From contig OZ035963.1 of the NCBI GenBank assembly GCA_964034945.1, forward strand, positions 49,115,032 to 49,179,031: a stretch of DNA of 64,000 nucleotides. Direction: 5' to 3'. Under the pieces are notes generated by a model. That model searched no databases. It was not told the origin of the DNA and saw only the letters and a list, made by a program, of their open reading frames with translations. Of this stretch, positions 24,301 through 37,320 are shown one piece after another. The stretch is from Chrysopilus asiliformis (taxonomy: Eukaryota; Arthropoda; Insecta; Diptera; Rhagionidae). Made by a program: the position numbers and the translations under genes. Numbering within the stretch: position 1 is the first letter of the stretch; each line of letters starts with the position of its first letter.

Positions 24301-26549
24301 AAAATTCGAGAAAAATATTTCCCGGCTGGAAAAGGTATCGAAAATATTTTTCCTACTAAGAACAAGCCTCTAAATATTCGAGAAAAATATTTCCCGGATA
24401 GAAAAGGTCTCAGAAATATTTTTCTTGCTAAGAATAAGTCTCTAAAAATTCGAGAAAAATATTTCTCGGGTGTAAAAGGTCTCGGAAATATTTTTCCTAC
24501 TAAGAACAAGCCTCTAAAAATTCGAGAAAAATATTTTCCGGCTGGAAAAGGTATCGGAAATATTTTTCCTACTAAGAACAAGCCTTTAAAAATTGGAGAA
24601 AAATATTTCCACGGTGGAAAAGGTCTCGGAAATATTTTTCCTACTAAGAACAAGCCTCTAAAAATTCCAGAAAAATATTTTCCGTGTGGAAAAGGTCTCG
24701 GAAATATTTTTCCTACTAAGAACAAGCCTCTAAAAATTCGAGAAAAATATTTCTCGGATGTAAAAGGTCTCGGAAATATTTTTCCTACTCAGAGCAAGCC
24801 TCTAAAAATTCAAGAAAAATAACTCTCGGGTGGAAAAGATCTCGGAAATATTTTTCCTACTAAGCACAAGCCTCTAAAAATTCGAGAAAAATATTTCTCG
24901 GATGTAAAAGGTCTCGGAAATATTTTTACTACTAAGAACAAGACTCTAAAAATTCGAAAAAAAATATTTACCGCTTAGAAAAGGTCTCAGAAATATTTTT
25001 TCTACTAAGAACAAGCCTCTAAATATTCGAGAAAAATATTTCCCGGATAGAAAAGGTCTCAGAAATATTTTTCTTGCTAAGAATAAGTCTCTAAAAATTC
25101 GAGAAAAATATTTCTCGGGTGTAAAAGGTCTCGGAAATATTTTTCCTACTAAGAACAAGCCTCTAAAAATTCGAGAAAAATATTTCCCGGCTGGAAAAGG
25201 TATCGGAAATATTTTTCCTACTAAGAACAAGCCTTTAAAAATTGGAGAAAAATATTTCCACGGTGGAAAAGGTCTCGGAAATATTTTTCCTACTAAGAAC
25301 AAGCCTCTAAAAATTCCAGAAAAATAGTTTCCGTGTGGAAAAGGTCTCGGAAATATTTTTCCTACTAAGAACAAGCCTCTAAAAATTCGAGAAAAATATT
25401 TCTCGGATGTAAAAGGTCTCGGAAATACTTTTCCTACTCAGAGCAAGCCTCTAAAAATTCAAGAAAAATAACTCTCGGGTGGAAAAGATCTCGGAAATAT
25501 TTTTCCTACTAAGCACAAGCCTCTAAAAATTCAAGGAAAATATTTCTTGGGTGGAAAAGGTCTCGGAAATATTTTTCCTAATAAGAACAAGCCTCTAGAA
25601 ATTGGAGAAAAATATTTCTCGGGTGTAAAAGGTCTCGGAAATATTTTTCCTACTAAGAACAAGCCTCTAAAAATTCGAGAAAAATATTTCCCGGCTGGAA
25701 AATGTCTCGGAAATATTTTTCCTACTAAGAACAAGCCTCTAAAAATTCGAGAAAAATGTTTCCCGCTTAGAAAAGGTCTCGAAAATATTTTTTTTACTAA
25801 GAACAAGCCTCTAAATATTCAAGGAAAATATTTCTTGGGTGGAAAAGGTCTCGGAAATATTTTTCCTACTCAGAACAAGCCTCTAAAAATTCGAAAAAAA
25901 TATTTCCCGCTTAGAAAAGGTCTCAGAAATATTTTTCCTGCTAAGAACAAGCCGCTAAAAATTCGAAAAAAATATTTCCCGGGATTCAAGGAAAATATTT
26001 CCCGGGTGGAAAATGTCTCGGAAATATTTTTCCTACTAAGAACAAGCCTCTGAAAATTGGAGAAAAATATTTCTCCGGTGGAAAAGGTCTCGGAAATATT
26101 TTTCCTACTCAGAGCAAGCCTCTAAAAATTCGAGAAAAATATTTCTTGGGTGGAAAAGGCCTCGGAAATATTTTTCCTACTAAGAACAAGCCTCTAAAAA
26201 TTCAAGGAAAATATTTCTTGGGTGGAAAAGGTCTCGGAAATATTTTTCCTACTCAGAACAAGCCTCTAAAAATTCGAAAAAAATATTTCCCGCTTAGAAA
26301 AGGTCTCAGAAATATTTTTCCTGCTAAGAACAAGTCTCTAAAAATTCGAGAAAAATTTTTCCCGGCTGGAAAAGGTATCGGAAATATTTTTCCTACTAAG
26401 AACAAGCCTCTAAAAATTCCAGAAAAATATTTCTTGGGTGGAAAAGGTCTCGGAAATATTTTTCCTACTAAGAACAAGCCTCTAAAAATTCAAGGAAAAT
26501 ATTTCTTGGGTGGAAAAGGTCTCGGAAATATTTTTCCTACTAAGAACAA

Positions 26550-26890
26550 GCCTCTAAAAATTGGAGAAAAATATTTCCCCGGTGGAAAAGGTCTCGGAAA
26601 TATTTTTCCTACTCAGAGCAAGCCTCTAAAAATTCGAGAAAAATATTTCTTGGGTGGAAAATGTCTCGGAAATATTTTTCCTACTCAGAACAAGACTATA
26701 AAAATTCGAGAAAAATATTTCCCGAGTGGAAAAGGTCTCGGAAATATTTTTCCCACTAAGAACAAGCCTGTAAAAATTCGAGAAAATTATTTCCCGGGTG
26801 GAAAAGGTCTCGGAAATATTTTTCCTACTAAGAACAAGCCTCTAAAAATTCGAGAAAAATATTTCGCGGGTGGAAAAGATCTCGGAAATA
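26550..26890. repeat. Patch of proximal-type monomers inside the distal zone
   Basis: About four to five monomers here carry variants otherwise typical of the 4.7-5.7 kb region. One is the rare CAAGACTATAAAA variant (26,691-26,703), seen elsewhere only near 4,805. They appear in the order of the proximal block (GAGTGG, CCCACTAAG...GTAAAA, AATTATTTCCCGGG, CGCGGGTGG). This suggests a conversion or insertion tract from the proximal zone. Confidence 0.6.
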
Positions 26891-27229
26891 TTTTTCCTAC
26901 TAAGAACAAGCCTCTAAAAATTCAAGGAAAATATTTCTTGGGTGGAAAAGGTCTCGGAAATATTTTTCCTACTCAGAACAAGCCTCTAAAAATTCGAAAA
27001 AAATATTTCCCGCTTAGAAAAGGTCTCAAAAATATTTTTCCTGCTAAGAACAAGTCTCTAAAAATTCGAGAAAAATGTTTCCCGCTTAGAAAAGGTCTCG
27101 AAAATATTTTTCCTGCTAAGAACAAGCCGCTAAAAATTCGAAAAAAAAATATTTCCCGCTTAGAAAAGGTCTCGGAAATATTTTTTCTACTAAGAACAAG
27201 CCTCTAAATATTCGAAAAAAATATTTCCC

Positions 27230-30200
27230 GGATAGAAAAGGTCTCAGAAATATTTTTCCTGCTAAGAACAAGCCGCTAAAAATTCGAAAAAAAATATTTT
27301 CCGCTTAGAAAAGGTCTCGGAAATATTTTTCCTACTCAGAACAAGTCTCTAAAAATTCAAGAAAAATATCTCTCGGGTGGAAAAGATCTCGGAAATATTT
27401 TTCCTACTAAGCACAAGCCTCTAAAAATTCGAGAAAAATATTTCCCGGCTGGAAAAGGTATCGGAAAAATTTTTCCTACTAAGAACAAGCCTCTAAATAT
27501 TCGAGAAAAATATTTCCCGGATAGAAAAGGTCTCAGAAATATTTTTCTTGCTAAGAATAAGTCTCTAAAAATTCGAGAAAAATATTTCTCGGGTGTAAAA
27601 GGTCTCGGAAATATTTTTCCTACTAAGAACAAGCCTCTAAAAATTCGAGAAAAATATTTCCCGGCTGGAAAAGGTATCGGAAATATTTTTCCTACTAAGA
27701 ACAAGCCTTTAAAAATTGGAGAAAAATATTTCCACGGTGGAAAAGGTCTCGGAAATATTTTTCCTACTAAGAACAAGCCTCTAAAAATTCCAGAAAAATA
27801 TTTTCCGTGTGGAAAAGGTCTCGGAAATATTTTTCCTACTAAGAACAAGCCTCTAAAAATTCGAGAAAAATATTTCTCGGATGTAAAAGGTCTCGGAAAT
27901 ATTTTTCCTACTCAGAGCAAGCCTCTAAAAATTCAAGAAAAATAACTCTCGGGTGGAAAAGATCTCGGAAATATTTTTCCTACTAAGCACAAGCCTCTAA
28001 AAATTCGAGAAAAATATTTCTCGGATGTAAAAGGTCTCGGAAATATTTTTACTACTAAGAACAAGACTAAAAATTCGAAAAAAAATATTTCTCGGGTGTA
28101 AAAGGTCTCAGAAATATTTTTTCTACTAAGAACAAGCCTCTAAAAATTCGAGAAAAATATTTCTCGGATGTAAAAGGTCTCGGAAATACTTTTCCTACTC
28201 AGAGCAAGCCTCTAAAAATTCAAGAAAAATATTTCCCGGCTGGAAAATGTCTCGGAAATATTTTTCCTACTAAGAACAAGCCTCTAAAAATTCGAGAAAA
28301 ATGTTTCCCGCTTAGAAAAGGTCTCGAAAATATTTTTTTTTAATAAGAACAAGCCTCTAAATATTCGAAAAAAATATTTCCCAGATAGAAAAGGTCTCAG
28401 AAATATTTTTCCTGCTAAGAACAAGCCGCTAAAAATTCGAAAAAAATATTTCCCGGGATTCAAGGAAAATATTTCCCGGGTGGAAAATGTCTCGGAAATA
28501 TTTTTCCTACTAAGAACAAGCCTCTAAAAATTGGAGAAAAATATTTCCCCGGTGGAAAAGGTCTCGGAAATATTTTTCCTACTCAGAGCAAGCCTCTAAA
28601 TATTCGAGAAAAATATTTCTTGGGTGGAAAAGGCCTCGGAAATATTTTTCCTACTAAGAACAAGCCTCTAAAAATTCAAGGAAAATATTTCTTGGGTGGA
28701 ACAGGTCTCGGAAATATTTTTCCTACTCAGAACAAGCCTCTAAAAATTCGAAAAAAATATTTCCCGCTTAGAAAAGGTCTCAGAAATATTTTTCCTGCTA
28801 AGAACAAGTCTCTAAAAATTCGAGAAAAATATTTCCCGGCTGGAAAAGGTATCGGAAATATTTTTCCTACTAAGAACAAGCCTCTAAAAATTCGAGAAAA
28901 ATATTTCTTGGGTGGAAAAGGTCTCGGAAATATTTTTCCTACTAAGAACAAGCCTCTAAAAATTCAAGGAAAATATTTCTTGGGTGGAAAAGGTCTCGGA
29001 AATATTTTTCCTACTCAGAACAAGCCTCTAAAAATTCGAAAAAAATATTTCCCGCTTAGAAAAGGTCTCAGAAATATTTTTCCTGCTAAGAACAAGCCTC
29101 TAAAAATTCGAAAAAAAAATATTTCCCGCTTAGAAAAGGTCTCGGAAATATTTTTTCTACTAAGAACAAGCCTCTAAATATTCGAAAAAAATATTTCCCG
29201 GATAGAAAAGGTCTCAGAAATATTTTTCCTGCTAAGAACAAGCCGCTAAAAATTCGAAAAAAAAATATTTCCCGCTTAGAAAAGGTCTCGGAAATATTTT
29301 TCCTACTAAGCACAAGCCTCTAAAAATTCGAGAAAAATATTTCCCGGCTGGAAAAGGTATCGGAAATATTTTTCCTACTAAGAACAAGCCTCTAAATATT
29401 CGAGAAAAATATTTCCCGGATAGAAAAGGTCTCAGAAATATTTTTCTTGCTAAGAATAAGTCTCTAAAAATTCGAGAAAAATATTTCTCGGGTGTAAAAG
29501 GTCTCGGAAATATTTTTCCTACTAAGAACAAGCCTCTAAAAATTCGAGAAAAATATTTCCCGGTTGGAAAAGGTATCGGAAATATTTTTCCTACTAAGAA
29601 CAAGCCTTTAAAAATTGGAGAAAAATATTTCCACGGTGGAAAAGGTCTCGGAAATATTTTTCCTACTAAGAACAAGCCTCTAAAAATTCCAGAAAAATAT
29701 TTTCCGTGTGGAAAAGGTCTCGGAAATATTTTTCCTACTAAGAACAAGCCTCTAAAAATTCGAGAAAAATATTTCTCGGATGTAAAAGGTCTCGGAAATA
29801 CTTTTCCTACTCAGAGCAAGCCTCTAAAAATTCAAGAAAAATAACTCTCGGGTGGAAAAGATCTCGGAAATATTTTTCCTACTAAGCACAAGCCTCTAAA
29901 AATTCAAGGAAAATATTTCTTGGGTGGAAAAGGTCTCGGAAATATTTTTCCTAATAAGAACAAGCCTCTAGAAATTGGAGAAAAATATTTCTCGGGTGTA
30001 AAAGGTCTCGGAAATATTTTTCCTACTAAGAACAAGCCTCTAAAAATTCGAGAAAAATATTTCCCGGCTGGAAAATGTCTCGGAAATATTTTTCCTACTA
30101 AGAACAAGCCTCTAAAAATTCGAGAAAAATATTTCTCGGATGTAAAAGGTCTCGGAAATATTTTTACTACTAAGAACAAGACTCTAAAAATTCGAAAAAA

Positions 30201-31889
30201 AATATTTACCGCTTAGAAAAGGTCTCAGAAATATTTTTTCTACTAAGAACAAGCCTCTAAATATTCGAGAAAAATATTTCCCGGATAGAAAAGGTCTCAG
30301 AAATATTTTTCTTGCTAAGAATAAGTCTCTAAAAATTCGAGAAAAATATTTCTCGGGTGTAAAAGGTCTCGGAAATATTTTTCCTACTAAGAACAAGCCT
30401 CTAAAAATTCGAGAAAAATATTTCCCGGCTGGAAAAGGTATCGGAAATATTTTTCCTACTAAGAACAAGCCTTTAAAAATTGGAGAAAAATATTTCCACG
30501 GTGGAAAAGGTCTCGGAAATATTTTTCCTACTAAGAACAAGCCTCTAAAAATTCCAGAAAAATAGTTTCCGTGTGGAAAAGGTCTCGGAAATATTTTTCC
30601 TACTAAGAACAAGCCTCTAAAAATTCGAGAAAAATATTTCTCGGATGTAAAAGGTCTCGGAAATACTTTTCCTACTCAGAGCAAGCCTCTAAAAATTCAA
30701 GAAAAATAACTCTCGGGTGGAAAAGATCTCGGAAATATTTTTCCTACTAAAAACAAGCCTCTAAAAATTCAAGGACAATATTTCTTGGGTGGAAAAGGTC
30801 TCGGAAATATTTTTCCTAAAAAGAACAAGCCTCTAAAAATTCGAGAAAAATATTTCCCGGCTGGAAAATGTCTCGGAAATATTTTTCCTACTAAGAACAA
30901 GCCTCCAAAAATTCGAGAAAAATGTTTCCCGCTTAGAAAAGGTCTCGAAAATATTTTTTTTACTAAGAACAAGCCTCTAAATATTCGAAAAAAATATTTC
31001 CCAGATAGAAAAGGTCTCAGAAATATTTTTCCTGCTAAGAACAAGCCGCTAAAAATTCGAAAAAAATATTTCCCGGGATTCAAGGAAAATATTTCCCGGG
31101 TGGAAAATGTCTCGGAAATATTTTTCCTACTAAGAACAAGCCTCTAAAAATTGGAGAAAAATATTTCCCCGGTGGAAAAGGTCTCGGAAATATTTTTCCT
31201 ACTCAGAGCAAGCCTCTAAAAATTCGAGAAAAATATTTCTTGGGTGGAAAAGGCCTCGGAAATATTTTTCCTACTAAGAACAAGCCTCTAAAAATTCAAG
31301 GAAAATATTTCTTGGGTGGAAAAGGTCTCGGAAATATTTTTCCTACTCAGAACAAGCCTCTAAAAATTCGAAAAAAATATTTCCCGCTTAGAAAAGGTCT
31401 CAGAAATATTTTTCCTGCTAAGAACAAGTCTCTAAGAATTCGAGAAAAATATTTCCCGGCTGGAAAAGGTATCGGAAATATTTTTCCTACTAAGAACAAG
31501 CCTCTAAAAATTCCAGAAAAATATTTCTTGGGTGGAAAAGGTCTCGGAAATATTTTTCCTACTAAGAACAAGCCTCTAAAAATTCAAGGAAAATATTTCT
31601 TGGGTGGAAAAGGTCTCGGAAATATTTTTCCTACTAAGAACAAGCCTCTAAAAATTCGAAAAAAATATTTCTCGGATGTAAAAGGTCTCGGAAATATTTT
31701 TCCCACTAAGAACAAGCCTCTAAAAATTCGAGAAAAATATTTCGCGGGTGGAAAAGGTCTCGAAAATATTTTTCCTGCTAAGAACAAGCCTCTAAAAATT
31801 CGAGAAAAATATTTCCCGTGTGGAAAAGGTCTCGAAAATATTTTTCCTGCTAAGAACAAGCCTCTAAATATTCGAAAAAAATATTTCCC
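27230..31889. repeat. Tandem block of about 4.66 kb, copy 1
   Basis: Monomer order recurs at offset 4,660 bp. A shared 3-bp loss (CAAGACTAAAAATTCG at about 28,061 and 32,721) and a shared TATCGGAAAAATTTTTCC variant (27,469 and 32,129) tie the copies together. The offset is 4,732 in places, from one monomer gained. Confidence 0.65.
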
Positions 31890-34800
31890 GGATAGAAAAG
31901 GTCTCAGAAATATTTTTCCTGCTAAGAACAAGCCGCTAAAAATTCGAAAAAAAATATTTCCCTCTTAGAAAAGGTCTCGGAAATATTTTTCCTACTCAGA
32001 ACAAGTCTCTAAAAATTCAAGAAAAATATCTCTCGGGTGGAAAAGATCTCGGAAATATTTTTCCTACTAAGCACAAGCCTCTAAAAATTCGAGAAAAATA
32101 TTTCCCGGCTGGAAAAGGTATCGGAAAAATTTTTCCTACTAAGAACAAGCCTCTAAATATTCGAGAAAAATATTTCCCGGATAGAAAAGGTCTCAGAAAT
32201 ATTTTTCTTGCTAAGAATAAGTCTCTAAAAATTCGAGAAAAATATTTCTCGGGTGTAAAAGGTCTCGGAAATATTTTTCCTACTAAGAACAAGCCTCTAA
32301 AAATTCGAGAAAAATATTTCCCGGCTGGAAAAGGTATCGGAAATATTTTTCCTACTAAGAACAAGCCTTTAAAAATTGGAGAAAAATATTTCCACGGTGG
32401 AAAAGGTCTCGGAAATATTTTTCCTACTAAGAACAAGCCTCTAAAAATTCCAGAAAAATATTTTCCGTGTGGAAAAGGTCTCGGAAATATTTTTCCTACT
32501 AAGAACAAGCCTCTAAAAATTCGAGAAAAATATTTCTCGGATGTAAAAGGTCTCGGAAATATTTTTCCTACTCAGAGCAAGCCTCTAAAAATTCAAGAAA
32601 AATAACTCTCGGGTGGAAAAGATCTCGGAAATATTTTTCCTACTAAGCACAAGCCTCTAAAAATTCGAGAAAAATATTTCTCGGATGTAAAAGGTCTCGG
32701 AAATATTTTTACTACTAAGAACAAGACTAAAAATTCGAAAAAAAATATTTCTCGGGTGTAAAAGGTCTCAGAAATATTTTTTCTACTAAGAACAAGCCTC
32801 TAAAAATTCGAGAAAAATATTTCTCGGATGTAAAAGGTCTCGGAAATACTTTTCCTACTCAGAGCAAGCCTCTAAAAATTCAAGAAAAATAACTCTCGGG
32901 TGGAAAAGATCTCGGAAATATTTTTCCTACTAAGCACAAGCCTCTAAAAATTCAAGGAAAATATTTCTCGGGTGTAAAAGGTCTCGGAAATATTTTTCCT
33001 ACTAAGAACAAGCCTCTAAAAATTCGAGAAAAATGTTTCCCGCTTAGAAAAGGTCTCGAAAATATTTTTTTTTAATAAGAACAAGCCTCTAAATATTCGA
33101 AAAAAATATTTCCCAGATAGAAAAGGTCTCAGAAATATTTTTCCTGCTAAGAACAAGCCGCTAAAAATTCGAAAAAAATATTTCCCGGGATTCAAGGAAA
33201 ATATTTCCCGGGTGGAAAATGTCTCGGAAATATTTTTCCTACTAAGAACAAGCCTCTAAAAATTGGAGAAAAATATTTCCCCGGTGGAAAAGGTCTCGGA
33301 AATATTTTTCCTACTCAGAGCAAGCCTCTAAAAATTCAAGGAAAATATTTCCCGCTTAGAAAAGGTCTCAGAAATATTTTTCCTGCTAAGAACAAGTCTC
33401 TAAAAATTCGAGAAAAATATTTCCCGGCTGGAAAAGGTATCGGAAATATTTTTCCTACTAAGAACAAGCCTCTAAAAATTCGAGAAAAATATTTCTTGGG
33501 TGGAAAAGGTCTCGGAAATATTTTTCCTACTAAGAACAAGCCTCTAAAAATTCAAGGAAAATATTTCTTGGGTGGAAAAGGTCTCGGAAATATTTTTCCT
33601 ACTCAGAACAAGCCTCTAAAAATTCGAAAAAAATATTTCCCGCTTAGAAAAGGTCTCAGAAATATTTTTCCTGCTAAGAACAAGCCTCTAAAAATTCGAA
33701 AAAAAAAATATTTCCCGCTTAGAAAAGGTCTCGGAAATATTTTTTCTACTAAGAACAAGCCTCTAAATATTCGAAAAAAATATTTCCCGGATAGAAAAGG
33801 TCTCAGAAATATTTTTCCTGCTAAGAACAAGCCGCTAAAAATTCGAAAAAAAATATTTCCCGCTTAGAAAAGGTCTCGGAAATATTTTTCCTACTCAGAA
33901 CAAGTCTCTAAAAATTCAAGAAAAATATCTCTCGGGTGGAAAAGATCTCGGAAATATTTTTCCTACTAAGCACAAGCCTCTAAAAATTCGAGAAAAATAT
34001 TTCCCGGCTGGAAAAGGTATCGGAAATATTTTTCCTACTAAGAACAAGCCTCTAAATATTCGAGAAAAATATTTCCCGGATAGAAAAGGTCTCAGAAATA
34101 TTTTTCTTGCTAAGAATAAGTCTCTAAAAATTCGAGAAAAATATTTCTCGGGTGTAAAAGGTCTCGGAAATATTTTTCCTACTAAGAACAAGCCTCTAAA
34201 AATTCGAGAAAAATATTTCCCGGTTGGAAAAGGTATCGGAAATATTTTTCCTACTAAGAACAAGCCTTTAAAAATTGGAGAAAAATATTTCCACGGTGGA
34301 AAAGGTCTCGGAAATATTTTTCCTACTAAGAACAAGCCTCTAAAAATTCCAGAAAAATATTTTCCGTGTGGAAAAGGTCTCGGAAATATTTTTCCTACTA
34401 AGAACAAGCCTCTAAAAATTCGAGAAAAATATTTCTCGGATGTAAAAGGTCTCGGAAATACTTTTCCTACTCAGAGCAAGCCTCTAAAAATTCAAGAAAA
34501 ATAACTCTCGGGTGGAAAAGATCTCGGAAATATTTTTCCTACTAAGCACAAGCCTCTAAAAATTCAAGGAAAATATTTCTTGGGTGGAAAAGGTCTCGGA
34601 AATATTTTTCCTAATAAGAACAAGCCTCTAGAAATTGGAGAAAAATATTTCTCGGGTGTAAAAGGTCTCGGAAATATTTTTCCTACTAAGAACAAGCCTC
34701 TAAAAATTCGAGAAAAATATTTCCCGGCTGGAAAATGTCTCGGAAATATTTTTCCTACTAAGAACAAGCCTCTAAAAATTCGAGAAAAATATTTCTCGGA

Positions 34801-36600
34801 TGTAAAAGGTCTCGGAAATATTTTTACTACTAAGAACAAGACTCTAAAAATTCGAAAAAAAATATTTACCGCTTAGAAAAGGTCTCAGAAATATTTTTTC
34901 TACTAAGAACAAGCCTCTAAATATTCGAGAAAAATATTTCCCGGATAGAAAAGGTCTCAGAAATATTTTTCTTGCTAAGAATAAGTCTCTAAAAATTCGA
35001 GAAAAATATTTCTCGGGTGTAAAAGGTCTCGGAAATATTTTTCCTACTAAGAACAAGCCTTTAAAAATTGGAGAAAAATATTTCCACGGTGGAAAAGGTC
35101 TCGGAAATATTTTTCCTACTAAGAACAAGCCTCTAAAAATTCCAGAAAAATAGTTTCCGTGTGGAAAAGGTCTCGGAAATATTTTTCCTACTAAGAACAA
35201 GCCTCTAAAAATTCGAGAAAAATATTTCTCGGATGTAAAAGGTCTCGGAAATACTTTTCCTACTCAGAGCAAGCCTCTAAAAATTCAAGAAAAATAACTC
35301 TCGGGTGGAAAAGATCTCGGAAATATTTTTCCTACTAAAAACAAGCCTCTAAAAATTCAAGGAAAATATTTCTTGGGTGGAAAAGGTCTCGGAAATATTT
35401 TTCCTAAAAAGAACAAGCATCTAGAAATTGGAGAAAAATATTTCTCGGGTGTAAAAGGTCTCGGAAATATTTTTCCTACTAAGAACAAGCCTCTAAAAAT
35501 TCGAGAAAAATATTTCCCGGCTGGAAAATGTCTCGGAAATATTTTTCCTACTAAGAACAAGCCGCTAAAAATTCGAAAAAAAATATTTCCCGCTTAGAAA
35601 AGGTCTCGGAAATATTTTTCCTACTCAGAACAAGTCTCTAAAAATTCAAGAAAAATATCTCTCGGGTGGAAAAGATCTCGGAAATATTTTTCCTACTAAG
35701 CACAAGCCTCTAAAAATTCGAGAAAAATATTTCCCGGCTGGAAAAGGTATCGGAAATATTTTTCCTACTAAGAACAAGCCTCTAAATATTCGAGAAAAAT
35801 ATTTCCCGGATAGAAAAGGTCTCAGAAATATTTTTCTTGCTAAGAATAAGTCTCTAAAAATTCGAGAAAAATATTTCTCGGGTGTAAAAGGTCTCGGAAA
35901 TATTTTTCCTACTAAGAACAAGCCTCTAAAAATTCGAGAAAAATATTTCCCGGTTGGAAAAGGTATCGGAAATATTTTTCCTACTAAGAACAAGCCTTTA
36001 AAAATTGGAGAAAAATATTTCCACGGTGGAAAAGGTCTCGGAAATATTTTTCCTACTAAGAACAAGCCTCTAAAAATTCCAGAAAAATATTTTCCGTGTG
36101 GAAAAGGTCTCGGAAATATTTTTCCTACTAAGAACAAGCCTCTAAAAATTCGAGAAAAATATTTCTCGGATGTAAAAGGTCTCGGAAATACTTTTCCTAC
36201 TCAGAGCAAGCCTCTAAAAATTCAAGAAAAATAACTCTCGGGTGGAAAAGATCTCGGAAATATTTTTCCTACTAAGCACAAGCCTCTAAAAATTCAAGGA
36301 AAATATTTCTTGGGTGGAAAAGGTCTCGGAAATATTTTTCCTAATAAGAACAAGCCTCTAGAAATTGGAGAAAAATATTTCTCGGGTGTAAAAGGTCTCG
36401 GAAATATTTTTCCTACTAAGAACAAGCCTCTAAAAATTCGAGAAAAATATTTCCCGGCTGGAAAATGTCTCGGAAATATTTTTCCTACTAAGAACAAGCC
36501 TCTAAAAATTCGAGAAAAATATTTCTCGGATGTAAAAGGTCTCGGAAATATTTTTACTACTAAGAACAAGACTCTAAAAATTCGAAAAAAAATATTTACC
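31890..36600. repeat. Tandem block of about 4.66 kb, copy 2
   Basis: Second copy of the 27.2-31.9 kb block. It contains a younger internal duplication of 1,730 bp. Confidence 0.6.
33860..35589. repeat. Tandem block of 1,730 bp, copy 1
   Basis: The stretch from about 33,860 to 35,589 recurs from about 35,590 at offset 1,730 bp (24 monomers plus 2 bp), including a CCCGGTTGG variant at about 34,220 and 35,950. Confidence 0.7.
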
Positions 36601-37320
36601 GCTTAGAAAAGGTCTCAGAAATATTTTTTCTACTAAGAACAAGCCTCTAAATATTCGAGAAAAATATTTCCCGGATAGAAAAGGTCTCAGAAATATTTTT
36701 CTTGCTAAGAATAAGTCTCTAAAAATTCGAGAAAAATATTTCTCGGGTGTAAAAGGTCTCGGAAATATTTTTCCTACTAAGAACAAGCCTCTAAAAATTC
36801 GAGAAAAATATTTCCCGGCTGGAAAAGGTATCGGAAATATTTTTCCTACTAAGAACAAGCCTTTAAAAATTGGAGAAAAATATTTCCACGGTGGAAAAGG
36901 TCTCGGAAATATTTTTCCTACTAAGAACAAGCCTCTAAAAATTCCAGAAAAATAGTTTCCGTGTGGAAAAGGTCTCGGAAATATTTTTCCTACTAAGAAC
37001 AAGCCTCTAAAAATTCGAGAAAAATATTTCTCGGATGTAAAAGGTCTCGGAAATACTTTTCCTACTCAGAGCAAGCCTCTAAAAATTCAAGAAAAATAAC
37101 TCTCGGGTGGAAAAGATCTCGGAAATATTTTTCCTACTAAAAACAAGCCTCTAAAAATTCAAGGAAAATATTTCTTGGGTGGAAAAGGTCTCGGAAATAT
37201 TTTTCCTAAAAAGAACAAGCCTCTAGAAATTGGAGAAAAATATTTCTCGGGTGTAAAAGGTCTCGGAAATATTTTTCCTACTAAGAACAAGCCTCTAAAA
37301 ATTCGAGAAAAATATTTCCC
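35590..37320. repeat. Tandem block of 1,730 bp, copy 2
   Basis: Second copy of 33,860-35,589. It includes one monomer more near 36,790-36,850 than copy 1. Confidence 0.65.
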
